Shown: positions 1-9,270, counted from the first letter of the stretch. The stretch: DNA of 64,000 nt from Pseudoalteromonas sp. Scap06 (GCF_013394165.1 NZ_CP041330.1:3216501-3280500); one strand, 5' to 3'. The notes: generated by a model not told the origin, from the sequence alone. A program made the numbers and translations.

Positions 1-2
1 GT

Positions 3-1886
3 GGCAAAGCTTTATTAAAAAATGCATCGGCTACATTATTTCCAGAGCACAAAGTAGGCCTTGTTGGTGCCAATGGCTGTGGTAAGTCAACGCTATTTAG
101 TTTATTAAAGTCTGAGCTTTCGTTAGATGGCGGTAATTACAGTATTCCTAAAGATTGGTCACTGGCCTCGGTAAAGCAAGAAACCCCCGCCCTTGAAATA
201 AGCGCCATAGATTACGTACTGCAAGGCCACCCTGAATATTATGCGCTACGAATTGCGCTGCGTGAAGCCGAGCAAAATAACGATGGCGACACTCAAGCTA
301 AAGTGCATATTCAGCTTGAAAACATTAAAGGCTATAGCATAGAAGCCAAGGCAGGTGAGCTTTTACATGGTTTAGGCTTTGCTAATAATCAAATAGAAAA
401 CCCGGTTAGTGCATTTTCGGGTGGTTGGCGCATGCGCTTAAACTTAGCCCAAGCGCTTATTCGCGATGCCGACTTACTATTACTGGATGAGCCAACAAAC
501 CACCTAGATTTAGATGCCGTGTATTGGCTCGAGCGTTTTTTACGTGCCTACACCGGCACGCTAGTACTTATTTCTCATGATCGTGAGTTTTTAGATGCTG
601 TGGTTGATCAAATTTGGCATATAGATAAACAACTTATTAATGTGTACAAAGGTAACTACTCGCAGTTTGAACGCCAAAAAGCTGAGCGCCTATTGCAGCA
701 GCAAGCCATGTTTGAAAAACAACAAGAACAAATAGCGCATCTTGAGCAGTTCATTACCCGCTTTAAAGCCAAAGCTAGCAAAGCCAAACAGGCACAAAGC
801 CGTGTTAAAGCGCTAGAGCGAATGGAAAAACTTGCCCCAGCACACGTTGACTCGCCATTTGATTTTGAATTTGCCGAGCCAACCGCTCTGCCCAATCCGC
901 TATTGACACTCGACAAAGCCAAAGCCGGTTATGGCGATGTCACCATTTTAAACAGTATTAAGCTGAACTTAGTACCAGGCAGCCGTATTGCACTACTTGG
1001 CAGAAATGGCGCAGGTAAATCAACACTGATTAAATTACTATCAGGTGACTTACAACCTCAAGCAGGTGAAGTGTTTCAGCATCAAGGCTTAAACATTGGC
1101 TACTTTGCGCAGCATCAACTGGAGTCTCTAGATTTAAAAGCCAGTGCCGTCACCCACCTGCAACGCTTAAACCCAAAAGCCAGCGAACAATCATTGCGTG
1201 ACTTTTTAGGCGGTTTTGCCTTTGTAGGCGATAAAGCACTCGACCCTGTAGCACCGTTTTCAGGCGGTGAAAAAGCCCGTTTAGTACTGGCTATGTTGGT
1301 TTATCAAAAACCAAATTTACTACTACTCGATGAGCCAACCAACCACCTTGATTTAGAAATGCGCCACGCTTTAGTTATGGCATTACAAGGCTTTGAAGGC
1401 GCTATGGTCACGGTATCGCATGACCGTCATATGCTTAAAAATACCGCCGATGAATTTTATTTAGTTGATAATGGCGAGGTCACCCAATTTGGCTACGACC
1501 TAGATGCATATTATCAGTGGCTGCTTAATGCTAATAAAGAAGCCGCTAAAAACGACACCTACGAAGAGCCAAAAGCCCATTCACAAGTTAACCGTAAAGA
1601 GCAAAAGCGCTTAGAAGCCGAGTTTAGAAAAGCGATTCAGCCGCTGAAAAAGCAAATTGAAAAACTTGAAAAGCAATTAGATAAATTTGCTGCAGAACTA
1701 GCTGACGTTGAAGAGGCGCTAGGCGATAACACTCTCTATAACGACGAAAATAAAGGCAAGCTTAAAGAGTTAATTACTAAACAAGCCACACTCACGCCTA
1801 AGCTTAACGATGTTGAAGAAGAGCTACTTATGGCCCTTGAAGAAATGGAACAAAAAGAGCAGGCATTCGCCGATGAACTTGCTTAA
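3..1886 (+). CDS. yheS: ABC-F family ATPase YheS (5' end outside window)
   Basis: Tandem ATP-binding-cassette protein without membrane segments. ABC-F proteins bind ribosomes or modulate translation. The frame is open from base 3, so the gene starts before the window: the first Walker A (GANGCGKST) is encoded near base 80, followed by an ABC signature (FSGGWRMRLNLAQ), Walker B (LLLLDEPTNHLD), a charged linker helix, then the second Walker A (GRNGAGKST), signature (FSGGEKARL) and Walker B. The C-terminus is a coiled coil rich in Lys and Glu. About 627 residues are visible against roughly 637 in E. coli YheS, so only about 10-20 residues are missing. It is followed by a TIGR02444 gene and yheT-yheU, the usual neighbours of yheS. 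Confidence 0.93.
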   Translation, partial: GKALLKNASATLFPEHKVGLVGANGCGKSTLFSLLKSELSLDGGNYSIPKDWSLASVKQETPALEISAIDYVLQGHPEYYALRIALREAEQNNDGDTQAKVHIQLENIKGYSIEAKAGELLHGLGFANNQIENPVSAFSGGWRMRLNLAQALIRDADLLLLDEPTNHLDLDAVYWLERFLRAYTGTLVLISHDREFLDAVVDQIWHIDKQLINVYKGNYSQFERQKAERLLQQQAMFEKQQEQIAHLEQFITRFKAKASKAKQAQSRVKALERMEKLAPAHVDSPFDFEFAEPTALPNPLLTLDKAKAGYGDVTILNSIKLNLVPGSRIALLGRNGAGKSTLIKLLSGDLQPQAGEVFQHQGLNIGYFAQHQLESLDLKASAVTHLQRLNPKASEQSLRDFLGGFAFVGDKALDPVAPFSGGEKARLVLAMLVYQKPNLLLLDEPTNHLDLEMRHALVMALQGFEGAMVTVSHDRHMLKNTADEFYLVDNGEVTQFGYDLDAYYQWLLNANKEAAKNDTYEEPKAHSQVNRKEQKRLEAEFRKAIQPLKKQIEKLEKQLDKFAAELADVEEALGDNTLYNDENKGKLKELITKQATLTPKLNDVEEELLMALEEMEQKEQAFADELA

Positions 1887-2289
1887 AAGCAACGATTTTT
1901 GGCAGTTTGCATGTAACCTTTATAGCAAAGGTGACATGCAAACGCGCCTGTTGGATTATCAAAACCAGCTAGGTAAAAACGTCAACCTATGCTTGTTGCT
2001 GTATTACTTAGATTCTCTCAATCTAGCTATTAACCAAACACAGCTAAACAAGCTTGAACAATCAATTAGTGAGTTTGATAAGCTGGCATTGAAGCCTCTA
2101 CGAGCCACACGTGCCTACTTAAAAGCCAATCAAGCCGAGATTACAGATTACGCCGCAATTCGAAAAGCACTTCTCGGTGCCGAGCTAAAATTAGAAAAGC
2201 AGCAACAAATAATATTGATTGATGAAGTTAATAGTATGAATTTAACACCTTGTGCAACGCCCAATAACAGCGATAAATATTTGTCATAA
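1873..2289 (+). CDS. TIGR02444 family (DUF2390) protein
   Basis: A 138-residue protein beginning MNLLKSNDFWQFACNLYSK. The N-terminal pattern (FW.FAC.LY, then LLD.Q...G..VNL.L.L.Y) is that of TIGR02444/DUF2390, a family commonly found next to yheS and without a known function. The ATG at 1873 overlaps the last codons of yheS by 14 bases, implying translational coupling. A longer frame from 1810 would lie inside yheS and lacks family similarity, so the short start is preferred. No signal peptide or membrane segment; mostly helical. The function cannot be told from sequence. Confidence 0.8.
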   Translation: MNLLKSNDFWQFACNLYSKGDMQTRLLDYQNQLGKNVNLCLLLYYLDSLNLAINQTQLNKLEQSISEFDKLALKPLRATRAYLKANQAEITDYAAIRKALLGAELKLEKQQQIILIDEVNSMNLTPCATPNNSDKYLS

Positions 2290-2386
2290 TTTTTCACTAT
2301 TAATTTCATCAGATCATAACGCCATTTATATTATGAATTTTAGCTTTTATATACATGGTTACTTTGGTTTACTTTTATACACCAAG

Positions 2387-2608
2387 CTATATATCTTTAG
2401 TTTTGTATTGAAATACCTCTTCTAAAGGTAAGTTAAAAACTAAAGAAATTTTAAAAGCCACCTCTAAAGTGGGTGAATATTTATTTGCCTCAATTGCCAT
2501 TACCGTTTGCCGCGTTACGCCAATAGCATCTGCTAACTGCTTTTGCGTCATTTCATCGCGTAAAAAGCGTAATGTTCGAATAGAGTTAGTTATTGCATAC
2601 TCACTCAT
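2387..2608 (-). CDS. Small Xre/Cro-type transcriptional regulator (YozG-like)
   Basis: A 73-residue protein that is almost only a helix-turn-helix: MTQKQLADAIGVTRQTVMAI forms the two DNA-binding helices, followed by the NKYSPTLEVAFKIS helix and the LPLEEVFQY terminus typical of YozG-like single-domain Xre regulators. The start was set at the ATG at 2608, with GGGTGA a few bases upstream; a GTG nine bases earlier is less likely. It overlaps the 3' end of the membrane-protein gene by 8 bases and must be co-transcribed with it. Such regulators often autoregulate a small operon with a membrane partner. The ligand or signal is unknown. Confidence 0.8.
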   Translation of the reverse strand: MSEYAITNSIRTLRFLRDEMTQKQLADAIGVTRQTVMAIEANKYSPTLEVAFKISLVFNLPLEEVFQYKTKDI

Positions 2609-3101
2609 AGATATCACCCGTTCTGCCTTTATAAAGCTGCGCTATGTAATTGACTATTTCGGCAATCAAAAAAGCGCCTACCATGATATGCATTGGTAAA
2701 TATGGAATATTATATTCGATAGCTGGGCCCCAGTTATTAGCTTCAATTTGATATTGAAAAATAGCAACACAAATTCCCGCCTGTAAGATTATGGCCTTAT
2801 ATTTATAACCCACTAAATTTATTTGCTTTTCTCTCACATCAGGTGGCTGATTTAATTCATTATCACTGATAAATGTAAGTAATAAATAGCTCAATACTAT
2901 AAGTATCACAGAATAAATTAGCACCTGTAGCAATAAGCCAGATAACCAAGAAACAGAACTAAGCTGCTGCGTACTCGCATTCATTAGGCTGTTTACATAA
3001 AAGTAAGATATGTACACGCTTACCAGTAAATCGATACTCAGCGTCAGTTCTCTAAAACTTATGCTTTGTAAAAGTTCTTTAAAGTGCTCTGAACGAGTCA
3101 T
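2601..3101 (-). CDS. Four-helix membrane protein paired with Xre regulator
   Basis: A 166-residue protein with four predicted membrane segments (about residues 20-38, 52-78, 103-121 and 130-152) separated by short charged loops, with no signal peptide and no recognised catalytic motif. GGAG lies about 10 bases upstream of the ATG. The gene runs into the downstream Xre regulator with an 8-base overlap. Pairs of a small multi-pass membrane protein and a YozG-like regulator are widespread (DUF2975/DUF2178-type partners), but I cannot place this protein in a named family. Confidence 0.65.
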   Translation of the reverse strand: MTRSEHFKELLQSISFRELTLSIDLLVSVYISYFYVNSLMNASTQQLSSVSWLSGLLLQVLIYSVILIVLSYLLLTFISDNELNQPPDVREKQINLVGYKYKAIILQAGICVAIFQYQIEANNWGPAIEYNIPYLPMHIMVGAFLIAEIVNYIAQLYKGRTGDIYE

Positions 3102-3431
3102 ATAAAGCTAACTCCAAGTAAAATATTTTTGACTTTTAAACTATAAGTTCACTTTTTAGCCATGTCAAATATATTTAACACCAGGTTTATTTTATTTAAC
3201 CTAAAACAAAGCAACGGTTATTCAAAGCTGAACTTTGCTGACCATCTTTATTATAAAAGTGATTAAAAAATCGCAGATAATTTACTAAAAAGTGCAAAAT
3301 CGACTTAACTTTATTGATCAAAATCAACATCTGCATTGCCCATTTTATAATCTGTAAAATAGCTTGATCTGGATCATATCAAGTACCACTGAGCCAGCCT
3401 ATGATTACCTCATAGACATCAGGAGGCAATT
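3102..3431. other. 330-base intergenic region with FNR-type promoter of the DUF3149 gene
   Basis: This gap separates the divergent membrane-protein gene and the small DUF3149 gene. The left half is AT-rich and unremarkable. The right half has two FNR/CRP-type palindromes, a perfect TATAAT and a strong AGGAGG ribosome binding site; these are listed separately. Confidence 0.7.
3314..3377 (+). promoter_or_regulatory. Two FNR-type boxes and TATAAT upstream of DUF3149 gene
   Basis: TTGATCAAAATCAA at 3314-3327 matches the FNR consensus TTGAT-N4-ATCAA at all ten defined positions. A second site at 3364-3377 (TTGATCTGGATCAT) matches nine of ten. A perfect -10 hexamer TATAAT lies at 3346-3351. The first site's centre is about 38 bases before a start placed 7 bases after the hexamer, near the class II FNR position of -41.5. 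The second site would overlap the early transcribed region. Anaerobic or low-oxygen control is inferred; CRP recognises a related core, but the TTGAT half-site favours FNR. Confidence 0.65.
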
Positions 3432-3578
3432 ATGGACGTATTCTTTAGAGATTTTTTTAGCGACCCAGTACTATTTTTATCATTTGGATTTTTAGGCGTC
3501 GTTATTAGTTTATGCCTCTTCTTTGTGTATTTTTTCATGAAAAAAGTACACGATGCAGACATTAAAGAACAGCATTAA
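3432..3578 (+). CDS. DUF3149 small membrane protein
   Basis: A 48-residue protein: a short acidic/aromatic N-terminus (MDVFFRDFFSDPVLF), one hydrophobic membrane helix (about residues 15-37) and a basic then acidic tail (KKVHDADIKEQH). Length, the DPVLF motif near the start and the single helix fit the DUF3149 family, whose function is unknown. An excellent ribosome binding site (AGGAGG at 3421-3426) lies five bases before the ATG, and an intrinsic terminator follows, so this is a single-gene transcription unit. The FNR-type boxes upstream suggest a role in low-oxygen respiration or membrane stress. Confidence 0.75.
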   Translation: MDVFFRDFFSDPVLFLSFGFLGVVISLCLFFVYFFMKKVHDADIKEQH

Positions 3579-3589
3579 GCACGACGCAC

Positions 3590-3630
3590 AAAGCGCCTTA
3601 TTAGTTTACTGATTAGGCGCTTTTTATTTT
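3590..3630 (+). terminator. Intrinsic terminator after DUF3149 gene
   Basis: Hairpin AAAGCGCCT / AGGCGCTTT (9-bp stem, loop 3599-3614) followed by a T-rich run. Confidence 0.85.
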
Positions 3631-3689
3631 TAAATATAAAAAATTTGCTACACTAGCGCTTCGTTAATTGCAAAGTGCGTAGTACAGAC

Positions 3690-4676
3690 ATGATCCCTAA
3701 GTTCAAACCCGCATGGTGGATGACCAACCGACACGTTCAAACCATAATACCGCGTTTTTTCCGCCCTTTTCATCATACTCGCTACGAACTTGCGCAACTT
3801 GATACGCCCGACGGAGACTTTATTGAGCTTGCTTGGTCACTTCCGCATAACGAAAAAGCACCACTCGCAGTGGTACTTCATGGGCTTGAAGGCAACATAA
3901 ACAGTTTTTATGCCAAAGGCATGATGAAGGCATTAAAAAAGCAAGGCTTTGCTGTCGCATTGATGCACTTTAGAAACTGCTCAACCGAAGTAAACCGCTT
4001 ACCCAGAGCCTACCATAGTGGCGACACCGCCGATTTAGCTTTTTTTATAAATCATTTAAAACAACAATTTCCAAATCGCCCTATTGTAGCGGTGGGTTTT
4101 TCATTGGGTGGTAATGTACTCGCTAAGTATTTAGGCGAAGAAAACATTCACTGCCCGCTTAACGCAGCTGCCGTGATATCTGCGCCCTATGATTTATCAT
4201 CATCTAGTGATGTTATTCGTAAAAGCTTAGGTAAAATTTATCAAAAATATTTGCTCGATCGAATGAAAAAGTCGATGCAACGTAAATTACCGCAAATTAA
4301 ACAACAGATACCGATCACCACTGATCAATTAATGGAAATTGACGATTTATTAGAGTTCGATAACCAGCTTACAGCACCGTTGCATGGCTTTGAGAATGCA
4401 CACGATTACTACAAAAAAGCCAGTGCGATGCCGTACTTAAAAGATATTGCGACACCTACACTAATTATCCATGCCAAAGACGACCCTATGCTGTCGATTA
4501 AAGCGGTTCCAAGTAGTCAGGATGTAAGTGAGCATGTTACGCTGCGTATCTCTGAAAAAGGCGGCCACGTTGGTTTTATTAGCGGTAACAACCCGTTTAA
4601 ACCGGTGTATTGGTTAGAGCAAGTGGTGCCTGATTATTTTAAGCAATGTGTATTTAATAACACCGATAAAGAGTGA
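3690..4676 (+). CDS. yheT: YheT family alpha/beta hydrolase
   Basis: A 328-residue hydrolase of the YheT/ABHD-like family. The N-terminus [17 protein letters not shown] is the family hallmark. The oxyanion region HGLEGN, the nucleophile elbow GFSLGGN (Ser) and the C-terminal HAKDDPML (Asp) and GGHVGF (His) give a full catalytic triad. The substrate is unknown; relatives are esterases. The ATG at 3690 matches the family N-terminus better than a GTG at 3675. It lies 3' of yheS and directly before yheU, as in other gammaproteobacteria. Confidence 0.9.
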   Translation: MIPKFKPAWWMTNRHVQTIIPRFFRPFHHTRYELAQLDTPDGDFIELAWSLPHNEKAPLAVVLHGLEGNINSFYAKGMMKALKKQGFAVALMHFRNCSTEVNRLPRAYHSGDTADLAFFINHLKQQFPNRPIVAVGFSLGGNVLAKYLGEENIHCPLNAAAVISAPYDLSSSSDVIRKSLGKIYQKYLLDRMKKSMQRKLPQIKQQIPITTDQLMEIDDLLEFDNQLTAPLHGFENAHDYYKKASAMPYLKDIATPTLIIHAKDDPMLSIKAVPSSQDVSEHVTLRISEKGGHVGFISGNNPFKPVYWLEQVVPDYFKQCVFNNTDKE

Positions 4677-4678
4677 CT

Positions 4679-4924
4679 ATGATTATTCCTTTTGAACAAC
4701 TTGATAAAGACACACTGTACAACCTAATTGAAAGCTATGTACTGCGTGAAGGCACAGATTATGGCGAACAAGAATTCAGTATTGAAAGTAAAGTGGCGCA
4801 AGTAAATCAGCAATTAAAAAGCGGCGAAGCTATGGTGTTTTTCTCTGAACTGCACGAATCGGTCACCATAATCTCTAAAAGTGAATTCAAAGCACTGCAA
4901 AGTGAAGCGCAACTCGACGAGTAA
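4679..4924 (+). CDS. yheU: YheU family (UPF0270) protein
   Basis: An 81-residue acidic protein. [18 protein letters not shown] and [14 protein letters not shown] match the YheU/UPF0270 family closely (E. coli YheU has the same [14 protein letters not shown] block). The ATG lies two bases after the yheT stop. Function unknown; consistently linked to yheT. Confidence 0.9.
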   Translation: MIIPFEQLDKDTLYNLIESYVLREGTDYGEQEFSIESKVAQVNQQLKSGEAMVFFSELHESVTIISKSEFKALQSEAQLDE

Positions 4925-4984
4925 ACTTGTCAGACACGACGTAAAAATAGACAATGGTTTTTTTAACTCAAAGAGCCATTATAA

Positions 4985-6175
4985 ATGATAAAACTAAGCT
5001 CACTAGTTGCTGCAATGTCGATTGCATTAACCGGCGCAGTCAGCGCTGAAATAACCCCTTCAGATAAAGCAATTAAGCTTGCTCACGATACCATTTTAAT
5101 CGACACTCACATTGATGTACCTTACCGCATTCATGATAAATGGGCGGATGTAACTAAAGCCACTGAGGGCGGTGATTTTGATTACCCTCGTGCAGTAAAA
5201 GGCGGTTTAAACGCGCCATTTATGTCGATTTATATTCCTGCTCATTTAGAGTTTGAAGGCAAAGGAAAAAGCTTCCAATTAGCGAATCAATTAATTGATG
5301 GTATGGAAGCGATTGCGTTTCGTGCTCCAGATAAGTTTGCCATTGCTGACTCAACACAAGACATTGAGCAACAGTTCAAGGACAATAAAATATCAATCGC
5401 CATGGGCATGGAAAACGGGTCGCCTATCGAGGGCGAAATGAAAAACCTACAACACTTTTTTGATCGTGGCGTACGTTACATCACCCTAGCTCACTCGCAA
5501 AGCAATCATATTTCTGACTCATCATACGATATTCGTCGCAAGTGGAAAGGCTTAAGTCCATTCGGTAAAGAGCTAGTAAAAGAGATGAATAACATCGGCA
5601 TGCTGATTGATGTATCGCATATTTCGGACGATGCATTTTATCAAGTAATGGAATTGTCTAACACACCCGTTATTGCATCACACTCTTCACTACGTAAATA
5701 TACGCCTGGTTTTGAGCGTAATATGAATGACGACATGCTGTTAGCCCTTAAAAAGAACGGTGGTGTGATTCAAATTAACTTTGGCTCAAGTTTTGTTACT
5801 TCAAAAGCCGGAAGTTGGTACGATCAATTCAAAAGTAAAAAGCAAACAATTACTGAAGAAGGCAAAAAAGTAGCTAAAGATTTTGATGCTATGTACCGCG
5901 CTAAAAATCCATTCCCATTTGCTAGCCTTGAGCAAGTGCTTGATCATATTGATCACGTTGTGAAGCTAATTGGTATCGATCATGTTGGTATTGGCTCTGA
6001 TTACGACGGTGTAGGTGACTCACTGCCTATCGGCTTAAAAGATGTATCTAGCTACCCTAACCTAGTTCAAGGTTTGATGGACAGAGGTTACAGCGATACC
6101 GATATTAAAAAGATTTTAAGCGGCAATACACTAAGAGTATGGAAGCAAGCTGAGCAATACGCAAAATCGCATTAA
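4985..6175 (+). CDS. Secreted membrane dipeptidase, peptidase family M19
   Basis: A 396-residue renal-dipeptidase-type enzyme that hydrolyses dipeptides with a binuclear zinc centre. A signal peptide of about 21 residues ends at VSA-E. The metal-binding HxD is at 42-44 (IDTHIDVP), the bridging Glu is in MGMENGSPI, further His ligands are in LAHSQSNH, DVSHISD and SHSSLRK, and the terminal metal-site Asp is in GIGSDYDG. Length is normal for the family. It stands alone, followed by its own terminator, and is one of several secreted peptidases in this window, suggesting protein-feeding in the periplasm. Confidence 0.92.
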   Translation: MIKLSSLVAAMSIALTGAVSAEITPSDKAIKLAHDTILIDTHIDVPYRIHDKWADVTKATEGGDFDYPRAVKGGLNAPFMSIYIPAHLEFEGKGKSFQLANQLIDGMEAIAFRAPDKFAIADSTQDIEQQFKDNKISIAMGMENGSPIEGEMKNLQHFFDRGVRYITLAHSQSNHISDSSYDIRRKWKGLSPFGKELVKEMNNIGMLIDVSHISDDAFYQVMELSNTPVIASHSSLRKYTPGFERNMNDDMLLALKKNGGVIQINFGSSFVTSKAGSWYDQFKSKKQTITEEGKKVAKDFDAMYRAKNPFPFASLEQVLDHIDHVVKLIGIDHVGIGSDYDGVGDSLPIGLKDVSSYPNLVQGLMDRGYSDTDIKKILSGNTLRVWKQAEQYAKSH

Positions 6176-6182
6176 GCTTTAT

Positions 6183-6208
6183 GCGCTAGGCTTAGGTCTA
6201 GCGCTTTT
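6183..6208 (+). terminator. Terminator of the M19 dipeptidase gene
   Basis: Seven-bp stem GCGCTAG / CTAGCGC with an 8-base loop followed by TTTT. Confidence 0.65.
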
Positions 6209-6349
6209 AGCCACTTAAAACACCGTATTTCGCCACTCACGCCCCGCCTTCTTAATTAATCCGTATATTTCATCTTCATTTAACACACTTTTTAACAGAC
6301 TTATATTTCGAAAACAGATAAATTACCCATTTTAGAGGCAGATTATTTT

Positions 6350-7261
6350 ATGACTATAAACAAAGGAACTATTGCGATTACTATAGCAACACTTGCCTTG
6401 GTAATTTCATGCTACGGAACATTTTTTAAAAATCAGCCAAGTTCGCTTAATAAACCCAAGCAGCAACAGCTAAGCCCCACAGTTTCTATTAGTACTCCTA
6501 CAGAATACCAGCAATCAAATGAAGCCTTAATTGACGAACTAAGCAAGAAAGTAAGTTCGCTACAACGCCAATTAGCTAACTTAAAACTACACGCTAATGG
6601 CTCTTATCAAGAACAAGATACCGACGAATTTAAGGAACTTGTTCTTAACGTACTTGAGGAAAAGCAGCAGCAAGAAGCTGAGGAACTGCGCGAGCAAAAT
6701 CCTCTTTATGGTTTTTATGCAGATTTACCAGAAGACTATGATTTAAGGATCAAATCAGAACCAGATTATGCTAAACAAATAAACTCTCAATTAAGAGAGC
6801 AAACTTTAGATCCAAGCATGGCAGATTTAGATAGATTATCTGCACTTAGCCAACTGCAAATGAATATGTATATTCTAAATAAATCTACTATGCCTGAGTA
6901 TGACTATGAAGTAGTAGGTAACATTTTAAATTTAGCGAACAACAGTAGTGACGAAAAATTTAAAATTCAAGCTGTTGAGTTAACAACTCAAACACCGGTA
7001 CTTGATTACCGCCTTGCAGAACAATTTACAAACTTGTTAGAGCGAGACACGAATGATTATATCCGTCGCTTAGCTGCACAAGGGTTAATGGCGCAATACT
7101 ACCAAGCTCAAAATAAGCAAGATGGCTATACGAAGCAAATGGCGCAGCATCTACTTTCAGTTTATGACAATAGCTCTGGCAATGCAGTCAGGGCAACGCT
7201 TGACGAAATGATGGGTAACCAAGATATGCTTGATGAGTTACGTAAGAATGCTGGTTACTAA
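6350..7261 (+). CDS. Hypothetical membrane-anchored coiled-coil protein
   Basis: A 303-residue protein not recognised as a family. One N-terminal membrane helix (about residues 8-26) without a clear cleavage site, then a Gln/Pro/Ser-rich linker, a coiled coil (LIDELSKKVSSLQRQLANLK), a Glu/Gln-rich helix and a helical C-terminal region from about residue 130. That region has HEAT-like periodicity (QAVELTTQTPVLDYRLAEQF, DYIRRLAAQGLMAQYY). Topology suggests a periplasmic domain on a membrane anchor. A GAGG motif lies about 13 bases before the ATG. The gene is monocistronic and convergent with tuf. Confidence 0.6.
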   Translation: MTINKGTIAITIATLALVISCYGTFFKNQPSSLNKPKQQQLSPTVSISTPTEYQQSNEALIDELSKKVSSLQRQLANLKLHANGSYQEQDTDEFKELVLNVLEEKQQQEAEELREQNPLYGFYADLPEDYDLRIKSEPDYAKQINSQLREQTLDPSMADLDRLSALSQLQMNMYILNKSTMPEYDYEVVGNILNLANNSSDEKFKIQAVELTTQTPVLDYRLAEQFTNLLERDTNDYIRRLAAQGLMAQYYQAQNKQDGYTKQMAQHLLSVYDNSSGNAVRATLDEMMGNQDMLDELRKNAGY

Positions 7262-7323
7262 CTGATTAAGTTCATTTTCCTGCTCTGTTACAGTAATAAA
7301 ATTAATACTTACACTTTACCACA

Positions 7324-7440
7324 GACATTAAAAAAACCGAGACTTAGCTCGAGTTTTACTAATGCTTAATACATTACAACTGATGATTACTCTACGATCA
7401 TTGCTACAAAGCACCTACGCCTAAGGTAAGAGAGCCACCT
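7324..7440 (-). pseudogene. Decayed duplicate of the tuf 3' end and terminator
   Basis: This 117-base stretch aligns with the true end of tuf (7465-7576) at a near-constant offset of 136-141 bases. It has the same hairpin layout (ACCGAG / CTCGAG beside a T-run), the same trailer (AATGCTTAAT.CATTACA) and a degraded copy of roughly the last 12-20 tuf codons ending at the TAA equivalent. Substitutions, small indels and in-frame stops show it is not coding. It is a relic of a second tuf end, probably from tandem duplication or inter-tuf recombination. Confidence 0.75.
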
Positions 7441-7465
7441 TTATGCTTTATTCTCTAAATTGAAG

Positions 7466-7505
7466 GCATTAAAAAACCCGAGACTAAGCTCGGGTTTTTT
7501 TAATG
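7466..7505 (-). terminator. Terminator of tuf
   Basis: Minus-strand hairpin AAACCCGAG / CTCGGGTTT (9-bp stem, 6-base loop) followed by a T-run, 23 bases past the tuf stop. Confidence 0.88.
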
Positions 7506-7527
7506 CTTAATGCATTACAGCTGTTGA

Positions 7528-8712
7528 TTACTCAACGATAGTTGCAACAACACCAGCACCAACAGTACGGCCACCTTCACGGATAGCGAAGCGAAGACCT
7601 TCGTCCATCGCGATTGGCGCGATTAGAGTTACTGTCATCTTAACGTTATCACCAGGCATTACCATTTCTACGCCTTCTGGTAACTGTACGTCACCTGTTA
7701 CGTCAGTTGTACGGAAGTAGAACTGTGGACGGTAACCTTTGAAGAATGGAGTATGACGACCACCTTCATCTTTAGAAAGTACGTATACTTCTGAAGTGAA
7801 TGTTGTGTGTGGGTTGATTGAACCAGGCTTAGCTAGTACTTGACCACGTTCAACGTCTTCACGCTTAGTACCACGTAGAAGTGCACCAATGTTCTCACCA
7901 GCACGACCTTCGTCAAGAAGCTTACGGAACATCTCAACACCAGTACAAGTAGACTTAGTAGTCTCTTTGATACCAACGATTTCAACTTCGTCATTCACGT
8001 TGATGATACCAGCTTCAACACGGCCAGTTACAACAGTACCACGACCTTGGATTGAGAAAACGTCTTCGATAGGCATGATGAATGGCTTATCGATGTCACG
8101 CTCTGGCTCTGGAATGTAAGAATCTAGTGCTTCTGCAAGCTCTACGATTTTAGCTTCCCATTGCTCTTCGCCTTCAAGTGCTTTAAGTGCAGAACCTTGA
8201 ATTAGTGGTAAGTCATCACCTGGGAAGTCGTATTCAGAAAGAAGTTCACGAACTTCCATTTCTACTAGCTCAAGTAGCTCTTCATCATCAACCATGTCAC
8301 ATTTGTTCATGAATACAACGATGTAAGGAACGCCAACTTGGCGAGAAAGTAGGATGTGCTCACGAGTTTGTGGCATAGGACCGTCAGTCGCAGCAACTAC
8401 TAAGATAGCGCCGTCCATTTGAGCAGCACCAGTGATCATGTTTTTAACATAATCGGCGTGACCAGGACAATCTACGTGTGCGTAGTGACGAGTAGGTGTA
8501 TCGTACTCAACGTGAGAAGTTGAGATTGTGATACCACGCTCGCGCTCTTCTGGAGCGTTATCGATTGATGCGAAATCTTTAGCAACACCGCCGTATACTT
8601 TTGCAAGTACGTTAGTGATTGCTGCAGTTAGTGTAGTTTTACCGTGGTCAACGTGGCCGATTGTACCAACGTTTACGTGCGGTTTTACGCGTTCAAACTT
8701 TTCTTTTGCCAT
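7528..8712 (-). CDS. tuf: Elongation factor Tu
   Basis: A 394-residue EF-Tu, full family length. It delivers aminoacyl-tRNA to the ribosome using GTP. G-domain motifs are [10 protein letters not shown] (P-loop), the switch region around [15 protein letters not shown] and NKCDM; domains 2 and 3 follow and the protein ends [11 protein letters not shown]. It is the last gene of the thrU-tyrU-glyT-thrT-tuf operon, the arrangement of E. coli tufB. The usual next genes, secE-nusG-rplK, are absent here; instead a decayed tuf tail and an unrelated convergent gene follow. Confidence 0.98.
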   Translation of the reverse strand: MAKEKFERVKPHVNVGTIGHVDHGKTTLTAAITNVLAKVYGGVAKDFASIDNAPEERERGITISTSHVEYDTPTRHYAHVDCPGHADYVKNMITGAAQMDGAILVVAATDGPMPQTREHILLSRQVGVPYIVVFMNKCDMVDDEELLELVEMEVRELLSEYDFPGDDLPLIQGSALKALEGEEQWEAKIVELAEALDSYIPEPERDIDKPFIMPIEDVFSIQGRGTVVTGRVEAGIINVNDEVEIVGIKETTKSTCTGVEMFRKLLDEGRAGENIGALLRGTKREDVERGQVLAKPGSINPHTTFTSEVYVLSKDEGGRHTPFFKGYRPQFYFRTTDVTGDVQLPEGVEMVMPGDNVKMTVTLIAPIAMDEGLRFAIREGGRTVGAGVVATIVE

Positions 8713-8847
8713 GACGGAACCTATCAGTTTTGTGTATCTAGATTACATATGAAAATAATCCACCATAGGTAGATTAAGTTAATTTTTTCAAATTTCAAAT
8801 AGTTTTTTCTGACAGATAAAGGAAGTGTTTAAGGAGATTCAATTGAC

Positions 8848-8923
8848 TGGTGCTGATAGGCAGATTTGAACTGCCGACCTCACCCTTACCAAGGGTGCGC
8901 TCTACCAACTGAGCTATATCAGC
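8848..8923 (-). tRNA. thrT: tRNA-Thr (GGT)
   Basis: A 76-nt cloverleaf with encoded CCA. Acceptor arms GCTGATA / TATCAGC; anticodon stem CACCC / GGGTG with loop TTGGTAA gives anticodon GGT. Last tRNA before tuf, as in the E. coli operon. Confidence 0.97.
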
Positions 8924-8933
8924 ATCATCAAAT

Positions 8934-9008
<75 letters not shown>

Positions 9009-9054
9009 TTTAAGGAACCTGTTCTTAAACTACCTCTAACCGTCTAGAATAAAG

Positions 9055-9139
9055 TGGTGGAGGGAGCTGGATTCGAACCAGCGAAGGCTGAGCCGTCAGA
9101 TTTACAGTCTGATCCCTTTGGCCGCTCGGGAACCCCTCC
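9055..9139 (-). tRNA. tyrU: tRNA-Tyr (GTA)
   Basis: An 85-nt class II tRNA with a long variable arm and encoded CCA. Anticodon stem CAGA / TCTG with loop CTGTAAA gives GTA. The acceptor GGAGGGG pairs with TCCCTCC with one G-U pair. Confidence 0.97.
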
Positions 9140-9180
9140 ACGATAATTCTTTATACTAAGCACTTCCGGTAAAAGGAAAG

Positions 9181-9256
<76 letters not shown>

Positions 9257-9270
9257 ACTGCTTTAGTACG

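Noticed and set aside
2290..2386. Possible terminator between the TIGR02444 gene and the Xre gene
   Set aside because: AT-rich sequence without a stable stem.
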